From Flavobacterium tagetis (GTDB lineage: Bacteria; Bacteroidota; Bacteroidia; Flavobacteriales; Flavobacteriaceae), in assembly GCF_016735615.1 (NCBI RefSeq), contig NZ_JAERSF010000001.1, positions 992,001-1,056,000 of the forward strand: DNA of 64,000 nt. The letters run 5' to 3'. Below the pieces are notes generated by a model. The model saw only the letters and a program-made list of their open reading frames with translations. It was not told the DNA's origin and did no database searches. Positions 51,869 through 61,153 of this stretch are shown piece after piece. The position numbers and the translations under genes were made by a program. Every line of letters starts with the position of its first letter. The first letter of the stretch is position 1.

Positions 51869-52921
51869 ATGGAAATAAAACACATATCGCATTTAAAAGA
51901 GACTCACAATTGCAAATTGTTTGGTTTAATGCCTAATAAGGAAGAAATTTATTCTTTTGATCTGGTTAACAAAAACGGAATGAAAGTTCAGATTATCAAT
52001 TATGGTGCAACGGTAACTTCTATTCAAATTCCGGTAAACGGAAAATTAACAGATGTTGTGTTAGGGTTTGATAATTTAGAATCGTATTTAGAATCATATA
52101 ATTTACCAAGTGCTCCGTATTTCGGAACCACCGTTGGACGTTACGCTGGACGTATTCATAAAGCATCTTTTAGTCTAAATGATATCGAATTTAAACTAGA
52201 TGAAAATAATAACAGTAATACGCTTCACGGCGGCGACATGGGATTTGGAAGAAAAATTTGGAATGTAGCAAACGTAATTTCTGGAGAAAATCCATCCGTT
52301 ACTTTTAGTCTTTTGAGTGAACATCTGGAAGAAGGTTTTCCTGGCGAAATGACGGTTTATTTGACTTATACATTAACAGAAGAAGACGAATTAAAATTAG
52401 AATATAAGGCAATTTCAACAGAAGATACAATTATAAATTTGACACATCACAGTTATTTTAACCTTGATGGTCATGACGGAAATGTTCTAGAACAGCAAAT
52501 GTTTATCAAATCGGCTAAAATGCTGGAAACAAATCCAGATAATATTCCAACGGGAAATTTTACCGATTTGAACGATCATGATTTTGATTTTAGAGCTCCT
52601 AAAAACTGTCCGTTTCCAATTGACAATTCTTTTGTAGTAAATTCTAAAACTGAAATTGTAGCACAACTAATTAGTTTGAAAAATAAATTAAGAATGAATG
52701 TTTATACCGATCAGCCAAGCGTACATATATATGTAGGCGGAAATTGTTTCGGAAAATTAAAAGGAAAAGAAAATGTCGATTACAATGCTCAAAGCGGTAT
52801 TTGTTTTGAAACGCAGAATTTTCCAGATGCACCAAATCAAGCTCATTTTCCTAATGCTGTTTTGAAAAAAGGGGAAGAATACACGCAGAAAACACTTTAC
52901 AAATTTGAAACCATAAACTAA
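51869..52921 (+). CDS. galM: Aldose 1-epimerase, cytosolic
   Basis: 350 residues from MEIKHISHLKETHNCKLFGL; the earlier ATG at 51830 lies before the promoter box. No export signal, unlike the other galM in the window. Catalytic His in NLTHHSYFNLDG, Glu in GICFETQNFPDAPNQAHF, and the GRYAGRIHKASFSLND segment. It makes alpha-D-galactose for GalK. First gene of galM-galK-galT, which are separated by 34 and 18 bp. Confidence 0.92.
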   Translation: MEIKHISHLKETHNCKLFGLMPNKEEIYSFDLVNKNGMKVQIINYGATVTSIQIPVNGKLTDVVLGFDNLESYLESYNLPSAPYFGTTVGRYAGRIHKASFSLNDIEFKLDENNNSNTLHGGDMGFGRKIWNVANVISGENPSVTFSLLSEHLEEGFPGEMTVYLTYTLTEEDELKLEYKAISTEDTIINLTHHSYFNLDGHDGNVLEQQMFIKSAKMLETNPDNIPTGNFTDLNDHDFDFRAPKNCPFPIDNSFVVNSKTEIVAQLISLKNKLRMNVYTDQPSVHIYVGGNCFGKLKGKENVDYNAQSGICFETQNFPDAPNQAHFPNAVLKKGEEYTQKTLYKFETIN

Positions 52922-52955
52922 CTATTTCTATAATACCACAATTACAACAACTATA

Positions 52956-54116
52956 ATGAATGATATTTTAATACAAAATACTGTTGCTTTTTTTGAGAAA
53001 TCTTTCGGGTCTTCTCCTCAAAAAACGGTACTTTCTCCAGGCAGAATCAACATCATTGGAGAACATATTGACTACAATGACGGTTATGTTTTACCTGCTG
53101 CAATTGACAAAGTGATTTGCTTTGCTTTTGAAAAAAATAACACCAATACTTCTAAAGTAATTGCAATCGATTTGAATGAAGAATTTGAAATTGACTTAAC
53201 TCAGGAAGTGAAATTGAGTGATGTCGTTTGGACAAATTATATTCGAGGCGTTATTAAGCAATTGCAAGACAACGGATTTTCTTTTGAAGGTTTCAATTGT
53301 GTTTTCAGCAGCAATATTCCTGTTGGTTCTGGATTATCTTCTTCTGCGGCTTTAGAATGCGGAATGATTTTCGGAATCAAATCTCTTTTCGATTTAAAAA
53401 TTGAGAAAAAAGACATTTCATTATTAGGGCAAAAAGCAGAACACTGGGTTGGCATCAACTGCGGAATTATGGATCAGTTTTCTAGTGTTCATGGTCTTGA
53501 AAACAAAGTAATTCAGCTTGACTGCAATACTTTAGATTTTGAATATCACAATGCCGATTTCAAAGATTATTCACTGATTTTATTTGATTCTAATGTAAAA
53601 CATTCTCTTTTTACATCAGAATACAACACCAGAAGAATTGAATGTGAAGAAGGTTTATCGATTATAAAAAGCCATTTTCCAGAAGTGAAAACTTTTAGAA
53701 ACGCTACAGAAGAGCAAGTTTTGAGCCTTAAAGATAAAATGACTGAAAAGGTTTTCAGCAGAGTTCATTTTGTGGTAAAAGAAATAAACCGCGTCATCAA
53801 AGCTTGTAAAGCTTTAGACCAAGGAAATATTGAGCATTTAGGCGAATTGCTTTTTGAAACTCATTACGGATTATCGCAAGAATATGAAGTAAGCTGTGAA
53901 GAATTGGACATGCTTGTTGATACCGCAAAAGAAGACGATGCTATTATTGGTTCTCGACTAATGGGAGGCGGTTTTGGAGGCTGCACTATTAATTTAGTTA
54001 AAAAAGGGCATGAAAATGAGGTTAAGCGTAAGTTTTCAAAACTTTATTTAGATACATTTGGAATTGAATTAAAATTCTATGATGTAAAAATCTCAAACGG
54101 AACAACGCTACTTTAA
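52956..54116 (+). CDS. galK: Galactokinase
   Basis: 386-residue GHMP kinase of the Leloir pathway. Galactose signature PGRINIIGEHIDYNDGYVLP, ATP loop PVGSGLSSSAALE and the third motif MGGGFGGCTINLV are intact. The catalytic Asp is in CGIMDQFSSVHG. Length is normal. Confidence 0.96.
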   Translation: MNDILIQNTVAFFEKSFGSSPQKTVLSPGRINIIGEHIDYNDGYVLPAAIDKVICFAFEKNNTNTSKVIAIDLNEEFEIDLTQEVKLSDVVWTNYIRGVIKQLQDNGFSFEGFNCVFSSNIPVGSGLSSSAALECGMIFGIKSLFDLKIEKKDISLLGQKAEHWVGINCGIMDQFSSVHGLENKVIQLDCNTLDFEYHNADFKDYSLILFDSNVKHSLFTSEYNTRRIECEEGLSIIKSHFPEVKTFRNATEEQVLSLKDKMTEKVFSRVHFVVKEINRVIKACKALDQGNIEHLGELLFETHYGLSQEYEVSCEELDMLVDTAKEDDAIIGSRLMGGGFGGCTINLVKKGHENEVKRKFSKLYLDTFGIELKFYDVKISNGTTLL

Positions 54117-54134
54117 AAACCACAACACAGTACA

Positions 54135-55193
54135 ATGAAAAATTTTGACATTAACGAAGATCCGCACAGACGCTTCAACCCATTAATTAACGAATGGGTA
54201 TTAGTTTCGCCTCATCGTGCAAAACGCCCTTGGCAGGGACAAAATGAAACTATTTCAACCGAAGAACTTCCTAAATACGACCCAACTTGTTATTTGTGTC
54301 CGGGAAATGTTCGTGCCAACGGAATGAATAACCCTCAATACGAAAGCAGTTTTGTTTTTGAAAATGATTTTGCTGCAATGAAGCAGGACGAAATTATTTT
54401 TGAAGACGATATTAAACATACTTTTTTTAAAGCAAAACCAGAACAGGGAATTTCAAGAGTAGTTTGCTTTTCGCCAAGACACGATTTGACTTTACCAGAA
54501 ATGGAAATTGCCGATATAGAAAATATCATTAGAACTTGGCAAAAAGAATATACCGATTTAGGAAATATTAAATTCATCAACCACGTTCAGATTTTTGAAA
54601 ACAAAGGAAGCGTTATGGGCTGCAGCAACCCGCACCCACACGGCCAAATTTGGGCACAATCTTCTCTACCAACTCAGGTTGAAAAAACACAAAACAGCTT
54701 AAAATCGTACTACGATAAAAATCAGACAACATTGTTAGAAGATTACGTAAAAGCCGAGTTGAAAGCTGGCGATCGTATCGTAATCGAAAATGATCATTTT
54801 GTGGCATTGGTTCCGTTTTGGGCAATCTGGCCATACGAAACCATGATTATCAGCAAAAGAGCTGTAAACAAAATCACCAATTTTACTGCCGATGAAAGTA
54901 CCGCTTTCGCGAAAATCTTAAAGCAACTTACAACGAAGTATGATAATTTATTTAATACTTCATTTCCATATTCATCAGGAATTCACCAATCGCCAACAGA
55001 TGGTCTAATCCATCCAGAATGGCATTTCCACATGCATTTTTATCCACCTTTGTTGAGATCTGCAACGGTAAAGAAATTTATGGTTGGATATGAAATGTTG
55101 GGCGAATCGCAGCGTGATATTACACCTGAAAAAAGTGCTGAAATTTTGAGACAGCTTTCAGATGTACATTACAAAAGCCTAGTAAAAGCGTAA
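54135..55193 (+). CDS. galT: Galactose-1-phosphate uridylyltransferase
   Basis: 352-residue HIT-like nucleotidyltransferase of the Leloir pathway. The active-site HPH triad is in MGCSNPHPHGQIWAQSSLPT, CYLCPGN holds Zn ligands near residue 52-55, and HPEWHFHMHFYPPLLRS is the second metal site. Start NEDPHRRFNPLINEWVLVSP is typical. No galE is present in the window. Confidence 0.96.
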   Translation: MKNFDINEDPHRRFNPLINEWVLVSPHRAKRPWQGQNETISTEELPKYDPTCYLCPGNVRANGMNNPQYESSFVFENDFAAMKQDEIIFEDDIKHTFFKAKPEQGISRVVCFSPRHDLTLPEMEIADIENIIRTWQKEYTDLGNIKFINHVQIFENKGSVMGCSNPHPHGQIWAQSSLPTQVEKTQNSLKSYYDKNQTTLLEDYVKAELKAGDRIVIENDHFVALVPFWAIWPYETMIISKRAVNKITNFTADESTAFAKILKQLTTKYDNLFNTSFPYSSGIHQSPTDGLIHPEWHFHMHFYPPLLRSATVKKFMVGYEMLGESQRDITPEKSAEILRQLSDVHYKSLVKA

Positions 55194-55249
55194 CGGTTTG
55201 GTGTTGTACTTCATCCAAAACTAAAAATTTAACACAATTCCTGTTGGAT

Positions 55250-55268
55250 AAATGTAAAAAACACATTT
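55250..55268. promoter_or_regulatory. AraR-type operator upstream of the SSS symporter
   Basis: AAATGT-AAAAAAC-ACATTT, same half-sites and spacing as the three araB/GH51/araR sites, 177 bp before the symporter ATG. The rest of the 251-bp gap shows nothing else recognisable. Confidence 0.6.
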
Positions 55269-55444
55269 ACTAATAGTTGATTTCTAAATTTTTATTTTAC
55301 ATTTGGCTTCTGCTTTATTTTCGCAAAAAAATAACAGAAATAAAACACATCTTGCATTTTTAACAAGATTTGACAACACAAAAACTTATTTTAAAACCAC
55401 ATAAACAAACAACCCTATAATAATTATTTAAAATACTACTAACA

Positions 55445-57130
55445 ATGAACCAAAACCTCGCTTTCGCAGACTATGCGGTTTTTATTATTTATTTCATCGT
55501 AGTCTCGGTCTACGGTTATACCGTTTACCGCAAACGTAAACAAGACGAACAAGATGCTAAAGCTTACTTTTTGGCTGAAGGAAATTTAACTTGGTGGGCA
55601 ATTGGAGCTTCTCTTATTGCTTCTAATATCTCTGCAGAACAGTTCATCGGAATGAGTGGTGAAGGATTCTTCTTAGGAATCGCTGTTGCTGCTTACGAAT
55701 GGCTTGCCGCTATTGCACTTATTATTGTTGCTGTATGGTTTATTCCTGTTTATCTTAAAAACAAGATTTACACGATGCCACAGTTCTTAAAAACACGTTA
55801 CAACGAATCTACTGCTTTGATTATGGCGGTTTTCTGGTTGTTCTTGTACGTTTTTGTAAACTTAACTTCTATTCTTTATTTGGGAGCTGTTGCCATTAAC
55901 GGTCTTGCTGGAGGTCAATATCTTCATGCGATAATGATCGGATTGGCTGTTTTTGCTCTATTTATTTCTCTTGGAGGAATGAAAGTGGTAGCTTATACAG
56001 ACGTTATTCAGGTTGCCGTTTTAATTATTGGAGGTTTGGTAACTTCTTATATCGCATTGGTAACTGTTGGAGAAAAGTTAGGAATAAGCAGTAGTGCAAT
56101 TGAAGGATTCAAAGTATTAATGACTGAGGCGCCTGAGCATTTTAAAATGATTATTCCAAAACCAACTGCAACATCTTCTCAGCTTGAAATCGATAAATAT
56201 TTAACTTTCCCTGGATTGTTATCTTACGCTGCTGGTATCTGGATCATCAACTTAAACTATTGGGGATGTAACCAATACATTACACAAAGAGCCCTTGGAG
56301 CAGATTTACAAACCGCTCGTACAGGAATTTTATTCGCTGGTATGTTAAAATTATTAATGCCGCTTATCGTAATGTTACCTGGTATTGCTGCTTACGTTTT
56401 ATACACAAACGGACATTTACCACAATTAGTTGGCGGAAAAGACGGAGCTTATTCTGCTGTATTAACTTTCTTGCCTACAGGTTTAAAAGGACTTTCTGTT
56501 GCTGCTTTAACTGCTGCAATTGTAGCTTCGTTAGCTGGAAAAGTAAACAGTATCTCTACAATCTATACATTAGATATTCATAAAAAATACATCCAGAAAG
56601 ATGCTGGCGAAAAACAACAAGTAAACATTGGTAGACTTGCCGTTTTTGCTGCAATGCTTTTAGCAGTTTTATTTACTTGGAATGACGTTTTAGGAATTGG
56701 TGGTGTCGGAGGATTTACCTACATCCAAAAATACACAGGATTCATTAGCCCTGGGGTTTTTGCTATGTTCTTCTTAGGTATGTTCTGGAAAAGAACTACT
56801 GGAACAGCTGCAATCGTGGGTGTAATTTTAGGATTCTTATTATCAGTTTTATTCAACGAATACGCTCCAGCTTTATTTGGAAACGACACACTTTTATACA
56901 CAGCATACTCTAACGGAAAAGGAGCTTTCGAAATTCCTTTCCATATCTGTATGGGATTATCATTCTTATTTACAATGATTGCCATGATTCTGATAAGTTT
57001 TGCTGGTCCAAAAGTAAACCCAAAAGCATTCGAGACAGAACCTGGAATGTTCAAAGTACAGCCACAGACTACGGTTTTAATCGTAATTACGTTACTGATT
57101 ATCGTGGCTCTTTATGTTAAGTTCTGGTAA
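55445..57130 (+). CDS. Sodium/solute symporter (SSS family), sugar type
   Basis: 561 residues with about 14 membrane segments. LTWWAIGASLIASNISAEQF, AYEWLAAIALIIVAVWFIPV and YTMPQFLKTRYNE are family signatures of the sodium/glucose-galactose branch. It lies after galT but with an AraR-type operator of its own, so it may import arabinose, galactose or both. Followed by a hairpin. Confidence 0.92.
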   Translation: MNQNLAFADYAVFIIYFIVVSVYGYTVYRKRKQDEQDAKAYFLAEGNLTWWAIGASLIASNISAEQFIGMSGEGFFLGIAVAAYEWLAAIALIIVAVWFIPVYLKNKIYTMPQFLKTRYNESTALIMAVFWLFLYVFVNLTSILYLGAVAINGLAGGQYLHAIMIGLAVFALFISLGGMKVVAYTDVIQVAVLIIGGLVTSYIALVTVGEKLGISSSAIEGFKVLMTEAPEHFKMIIPKPTATSSQLEIDKYLTFPGLLSYAAGIWIINLNYWGCNQYITQRALGADLQTARTGILFAGMLKLLMPLIVMLPGIAAYVLYTNGHLPQLVGGKDGAYSAVLTFLPTGLKGLSVAALTAAIVASLAGKVNSISTIYTLDIHKKYIQKDAGEKQQVNIGRLAVFAAMLLAVLFTWNDVLGIGGVGGFTYIQKYTGFISPGVFAMFFLGMFWKRTTGTAAIVGVILGFLLSVLFNEYAPALFGNDTLLYTAYSNGKGAFEIPFHICMGLSFLFTMIAMILISFAGPKVNPKAFETEPGMFKVQPQTTVLIVITLLIIVALYVKFW

Positions 57131-57155
57131 TAAATTATCAGTTCAATTCTCTCTA

Positions 57156-57196
57156 TTTTTACAGCTGTTGTTTGTCATGAACAACAGCTGTAAATT
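57156..57196 (+). terminator. Hairpin after the SSS symporter
   Basis: Perfect 14-bp stem TTTACAGCTGTTGT/ACAACAGCTGTAAA (57158-57194), followed by a short T run. Confidence 0.65.
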
Positions 57197-57267
57197 TTTA
57201 AAAAGGTTGCTATTGAATTAAAAATAGCCACAGATTAAAGGATTAGAATGATTTTCACAATCTACTT

Positions 57268-57336
57268 TTGTCAGGCTGAGCGGAGTCGAAGCCCACATCC
57301 AATTGGAGCGCCCTTCGACTCCGCTCAGGGTGACAA
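57268..57336. repeat. Inverted repeat of the GCTGAGCGGAGTCGAAG type
   Basis: TTGTCAGGCTGAGCGGAGTC with GAAG on the left and CTTCGACTCCGCTCAGGG with TGACAA on the right are complementary save for one or two bases, with a 21-base centre. A related half (ACTTCGACTTCGTTCGGCC) lies at 37405. A well-spread Bacteroidota intergenic repeat. Confidence 0.7.
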
Positions 57337-57381
57337 TCTAATTCACAAAACAAGAATTTTAAATTATAATATATAAATACC

Positions 57382-58161
57382 ATGCAGTTATCATTAACCC
57401 AAAAAATCATTATCGTTACTGGCGGCGCAAAAGGAATTGGTTTAGGAATCGTGAAGGTTCTGGCCGAAGAAAATGCAATTCCGTTTATCGTTGGACGTAA
57501 CGAAAATGACAACATCAAAGCCGTAGAAGAATTAAAAGCCATTGGAAAAGAAGCGCATCAAGTTGCTGCCGATTTAACAAAACCTGAAGACTGCAAAAAA
57601 GCCGTTGAAGCCGTAATCGCAAAATTCGGTAGAATTGACGGATTGGTGAACAATGCCGGCGTTAATGACGGTGTTGGATTAGAAAACGGAAATTATGAAG
57701 ATTTCGCTGCTTCGCTTCATAAAAATTTAGTGCACTATTATTTAATGGCGCAACACGCACTTCCATATCTTAAAGAATCAAAAGGAGCTATTGTAAACAT
57801 TGGTTCTAAAACCGCAGAGACGGGTCAAGGCGGAACCTCAGCTTATGCCGCTTCAAACGGAGGTAGAAATGCTTTAACCAGAGAATGGGCGGTTGAATTA
57901 TTAAAATACAGCATTCGTGTAAACGCAGTAATTGTCGCTGAATGTTACACACCACTTTATGAAACGTGGATTAATACTTTTGAAAACAAAGAAGAAAAAC
58001 TGGCTGCAATTACCAAAAATATTCCGCTAGAAAACAGAATGACAACAGCGGAGGAAATTGCGAATATGGTGGTTTTCTTATTGTCTGAAAAGTCAAGCCA
58101 TACTACCGGACAGATTATTTATGTTGATGGTGGTTATACGCATTTAGATCGTTCTATTTAA
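57382..58161 (+). CDS. SDR oxidoreductase, probable L-fucose dehydrogenase
   Basis: 259 residues of the classical short-chain dehydrogenase family. Cofactor motif TGGAKGIGLGI and NNAG are present (LVNNAGVNDGVG). The active site reads SAYAASNGGRNALTREW: the usual Tyr-x3-Lys has Asn in place of Lys. The AECYTPLYETWI segment and context point to the fucose-dehydrogenase subgroup. It would oxidise L-fucose to the lactone as first step of the cluster. Function from context and resemblance, not proven by motifs. Confidence 0.78.
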   Translation: MQLSLTQKIIIVTGGAKGIGLGIVKVLAEENAIPFIVGRNENDNIKAVEELKAIGKEAHQVAADLTKPEDCKKAVEAVIAKFGRIDGLVNNAGVNDGVGLENGNYEDFAASLHKNLVHYYLMAQHALPYLKESKGAIVNIGSKTAETGQGGTSAYAASNGGRNALTREWAVELLKYSIRVNAVIVAECYTPLYETWINTFENKEEKLAAITKNIPLENRMTTAEEIANMVVFLLSEKSSHTTGQIIYVDGGYTHLDRSI

Positions 58162-58170
58162 TTTTTTTTT

Positions 58171-58357
58171 AGCCACGAATTCACGAATTATTTTTTGATA
58201 ATCGTTGAGAATAAATTTATGAATTCGTGGCTTACTTTTTTATTTCACTCAGATTTCACAAATTTTTAAATCACCTTAATTTGTGAAATTCAAAATTTTA
58301 TTTTTAACGCATCTACTGTAATTTTTTTTATCATTTTAATTCGTGAATTCGTGGCTA
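58171..58357. repeat. Three copies of the CACGAATTC repeat
   Basis: AGCCACGAATTCACGAATT at 58171-58189, GAATTCGTGGCT at 58221-58232 (inverted) and AATTCGTGAATTCGTGGCTA at 58338-58357 (inverted). First and second copies can form a hairpin. Confidence 0.7.
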
Positions 58358-58392
58358 TTTCTTTTCAAACAGATTTGAATACTTTTTAATCT

Positions 58393-59289
58393 TTATTCCC
58401 GATAGCTATCGGGAGTGGCAAAACTAACCTTTGCATTATTCTTAAAATCCGAAGGCGTAATTCCTTTAACTTTTTTGAAGAGTTTATTAAAATTTGAAGC
58501 CGTTTTATAACCGCATTCATACGCAATCTCAGACATGCTTTTATCGGTTTCTAATAACAATTTACAGGCATTCGAAATTCTGATTTCGTGCAGATAATCC
58601 ACAAAATTCTTCTTCGTTTTTACCCTGAACATTCTGCAGAAAGACGTTCGTGTCATATTCGCGACAGCGGCAATTTCTTCTAAGGAAATATTCTTTTTGT
58701 AATTTTTATTTACATATTGAAAAACCTCCGAAAGACGATCTACTTTCGAATCCTTTTGCATCAAAGAATAAATTTCATCATTGATATAAATCGTATCCTG
58801 ACTTTCAGAAAGAATAGACAAAATTTCAAAAAGTCCCACGATAACTTCAAAGTCTTTTTTAGCAACTAACTTCTCTAGTTTCTTTGCGATCTGTTTATTG
58901 GTTTTTCCGATAATCGAAATTCCTTTTCCTGCCTGAAAAAAGAGTTCGTTGATTTTTTGGGTTTCTTTTAATTCGTAAAAAGTCGGTCCGAAAATATCTT
59001 TATGAAAATATACAACAATCGAATTGGCTCTTAAATCTTCAATTCCCTGATAATATTTCTCATCATTCAGCCAAACATGCGGAATATCAGAACCTAAAAA
59101 AACCATGTCTCCGGGTTCAAACGGCATAACGGAATTTCCAATTATTCGCTTGCCGAAACTTTCTTTTACATACACCAATTCCAATTCCGGATGCGAATGA
59201 AAGGGCGCTTGAAAAAAAGGTTCCATACGATTCAGCACCGAAACCTTCGTGTTGAGATAAGACGTTATTTTGGTTTGTTCCAATTTCAT
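58393..59289 (-). CDS. AraC-family regulator with cupin sensor
   Basis: 298 residues: N-terminal cupin-like domain (HSHPELELVYVKESFG, MPFEPGDMVFLGSDIPHVWL) and a C-terminal AraC domain with two helix-turn-helix segments (LEEIAAVANMTRTSFCRMF and MSEIAYECGYKTASNFNKLF, ending KGITPSDFKNN). Divergent from the UxaA-type gene, so it likely controls the fucose cluster. Its last seven codons and stop are provided by the CCCGATAGCTATCGGG repeat, giving the tail PDSYRE. Confidence 0.88.
   Translation of the reverse strand: MKLEQTKITSYLNTKVSVLNRMEPFFQAPFHSHPELELVYVKESFGKRIIGNSVMPFEPGDMVFLGSDIPHVWLNDEKYYQGIEDLRANSIVVYFHKDIFGPTFYELKETQKINELFFQAGKGISIIGKTNKQIAKKLEKLVAKKDFEVIVGLFEILSILSESQDTIYINDEIYSLMQKDSKVDRLSEVFQYVNKNYKKNISLEEIAAVANMTRTSFCRMFRVKTKKNFVDYLHEIRISNACKLLLETDKSMSEIAYECGYKTASNFNKLFKKVKGITPSDFKNNAKVSFATPDSYRE
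58398..58413. repeat. CCCGATAGCTATCGGG palindrome, second copy
   Basis: Perfect 16-bp palindrome with the same AGTGGC flank as 5565-5580. It overlaps the 3' end of the AraC gene. Confidence 0.75.
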
Positions 59290-59460
59290 ACTGCAAAGAT
59301 AATTAAAGATTACATACGGACAATATTAGACTATTAACGAATATGTAAAAAAGCTAATTTTATTTTTCGTTAACTGCCCGAATTTTATACAAAATCAGAG
59401 GATTAATTTGTTATAAAAGGAAAACAGTGACATCAAAAAAAAGAAAAAAACAACAACACA

Positions 59461-61116
59461 ATGTCTGAGAATAACACAAAAAAACTGGTTGTAAAACTGC
59501 ATCCAGATGATAATGTATTGGTTGCCTTAACCGATCTTCAAAAAGGTGAAACGATTCATTTTGAAAATGAAACTTACGTTTTACAAGACCTCATCAAAGC
59601 CAAACATAAATTCTACATGCAGGACATGAAGCAGGGAGAAGAAGTAAATATGTACGGTGTTTTGGTTGGAAAAGTGCAAAACGATTTGGCAAAAGGAAGT
59701 TTAATGACAACCGAAAACCTTAAACATGCCGCAGATCCGTACGCTTACAGAAATGCTTCTTACGAATGGAATGCGCCTAATGTTTCAAAATTCGAAAACA
59801 GAACTTTTAAAGGTTATAAAAGAAAAGACGGACGCGTTGGAACAGCAAATTACTGGCTTTTTGTTCCAACTGTTTTTTGTGAAAACAGAAATCTTGACGT
59901 AATCAAAGAAGCATTACACAAACAATTGGGTTATGCTGTAACGGACAAATACAACCAATTTACACATGAATTATTGGAAGGTTATTTGAACGGAAATGAC
60001 ATTAACGATATCAATATTGAACTAAATCCGACTCCAAAAAACAAACGTGTTTTTGAAAATGTAGACGGAATCAAATTTTTAAATCACCAAGGCGGTTGTG
60101 GCGGAACACGTCAAGATGCTTCTACTTTGAGCGCTTTATTGGCTTCTTACGCGAATCATCCGAACGTGGGCGGAATCACGCTTTTGAGTTTAGGATGCCA
60201 GCATTTACAAGTTCAAGATTTTGTAAACGATGTAAAAAGACAAAACCCAGAGTTCGACAAACCGTTGTTTATTTTTGAACAGCAACAAACAGAAAGCGAA
60301 GAAGTTTTGATTACAAATGCCATCAAAAAAACTTTTGAAGGTTTGATTGAAATCAACCAATACGAAAGAACTGAAGCGCCTTTAAGCGATTTATGCATTG
60401 GTGTAAAATGTGGCGGAAGCGACGGTTTCAGCGGCGTTTCTGCAAATCCTGCTGTTGGTTATACTTCGGATTTAGTGGTCGCTTTAGGCGGAAAAATTCT
60501 TTTGGCTGAATTCCCAGAATTATGTGGCGCTGAGCAGAATTTAATTGACAGATGTGTTACGGAAGATAAGGCTAAAAAATTCATCGATTTAATGGAATCT
60601 TATGATGAACTGGCACATAAAGTGGGTTCTGGTTTCCATATGAATCCGTCACCGGGAAATATCAAAGACGGTTTAATTACAGATGCTATCAAAAGTGCTG
60701 GAGCAGCCAAAAAAGGCGGAACTTCACCTGTTGTTGATGTTTTAGATTATACAGAACTAGTTACAAAACCAGGTTTAAGTTTAGTTTGCACACCAGGAAA
60801 TGATGTTGAAGCTACAACCGGAAAAGCAGCTTCGGGAGCGACTTTAATTTTGTTTACAACGGGATTGGGAACTCCGACAGGAAACCCAGTTTGCCCTGTA
60901 ATTAAAGTGGCAACAAACTCGGTTTTAGCAACCAGAATGAAAGATATTATTGATATTGACTGCGGGCCAATCATTAGTGGTGAAAAATCTATTGAAGAAA
61001 TGGGCGAGGAAATTTTAGAATACTGCATCAAAGCGGCAAGCGGCGAAATTATTCCGAAAGCGGTTCAATTAAACCAAGACGATTTTATTCCGTGGAAACG
61101 CGGCGTATCTTTGTAA
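59461..61116 (+). CDS. UxaA-family sugar-acid dehydratase (probable L-fuconate dehydratase)
   Basis: 551 residues: N-terminal SAF domain (about 8-85) and the altronate/galactarate dehydratase body (KGYKRKDGRVGTANYWLF, GGCGGTRQDASTLSALL, GVKCGGSDGFSGVSANPAVG, CTPGNDVEATTGKAASGATL). Slightly longer than E. coli UxaA. In the Campylobacter fucose locus UxaA-type proteins are thought to act on L-fuconate, and the neighbours here (two SDRs, FAH hydrolase, mutarotase) fit the same use. A role on altronate or galactonate is the alternative. Confidence 0.85.
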   Translation: MSENNTKKLVVKLHPDDNVLVALTDLQKGETIHFENETYVLQDLIKAKHKFYMQDMKQGEEVNMYGVLVGKVQNDLAKGSLMTTENLKHAADPYAYRNASYEWNAPNVSKFENRTFKGYKRKDGRVGTANYWLFVPTVFCENRNLDVIKEALHKQLGYAVTDKYNQFTHELLEGYLNGNDINDINIELNPTPKNKRVFENVDGIKFLNHQGGCGGTRQDASTLSALLASYANHPNVGGITLLSLGCQHLQVQDFVNDVKRQNPEFDKPLFIFEQQQTESEEVLITNAIKKTFEGLIEINQYERTEAPLSDLCIGVKCGGSDGFSGVSANPAVGYTSDLVVALGGKILLAEFPELCGAEQNLIDRCVTEDKAKKFIDLMESYDELAHKVGSGFHMNPSPGNIKDGLITDAIKSAGAAKKGGTSPVVDVLDYTELVTKPGLSLVCTPGNDVEATTGKAASGATLILFTTGLGTPTGNPVCPVIKVATNSVLATRMKDIIDIDCGPIISGEKSIEEMGEEILEYCIKAASGEIIPKAVQLNQDDFIPWKRGVSL

Positions 61117-61153
61117 AAGACTATTAAAAACAACTCATAAAAATTTATATCAA

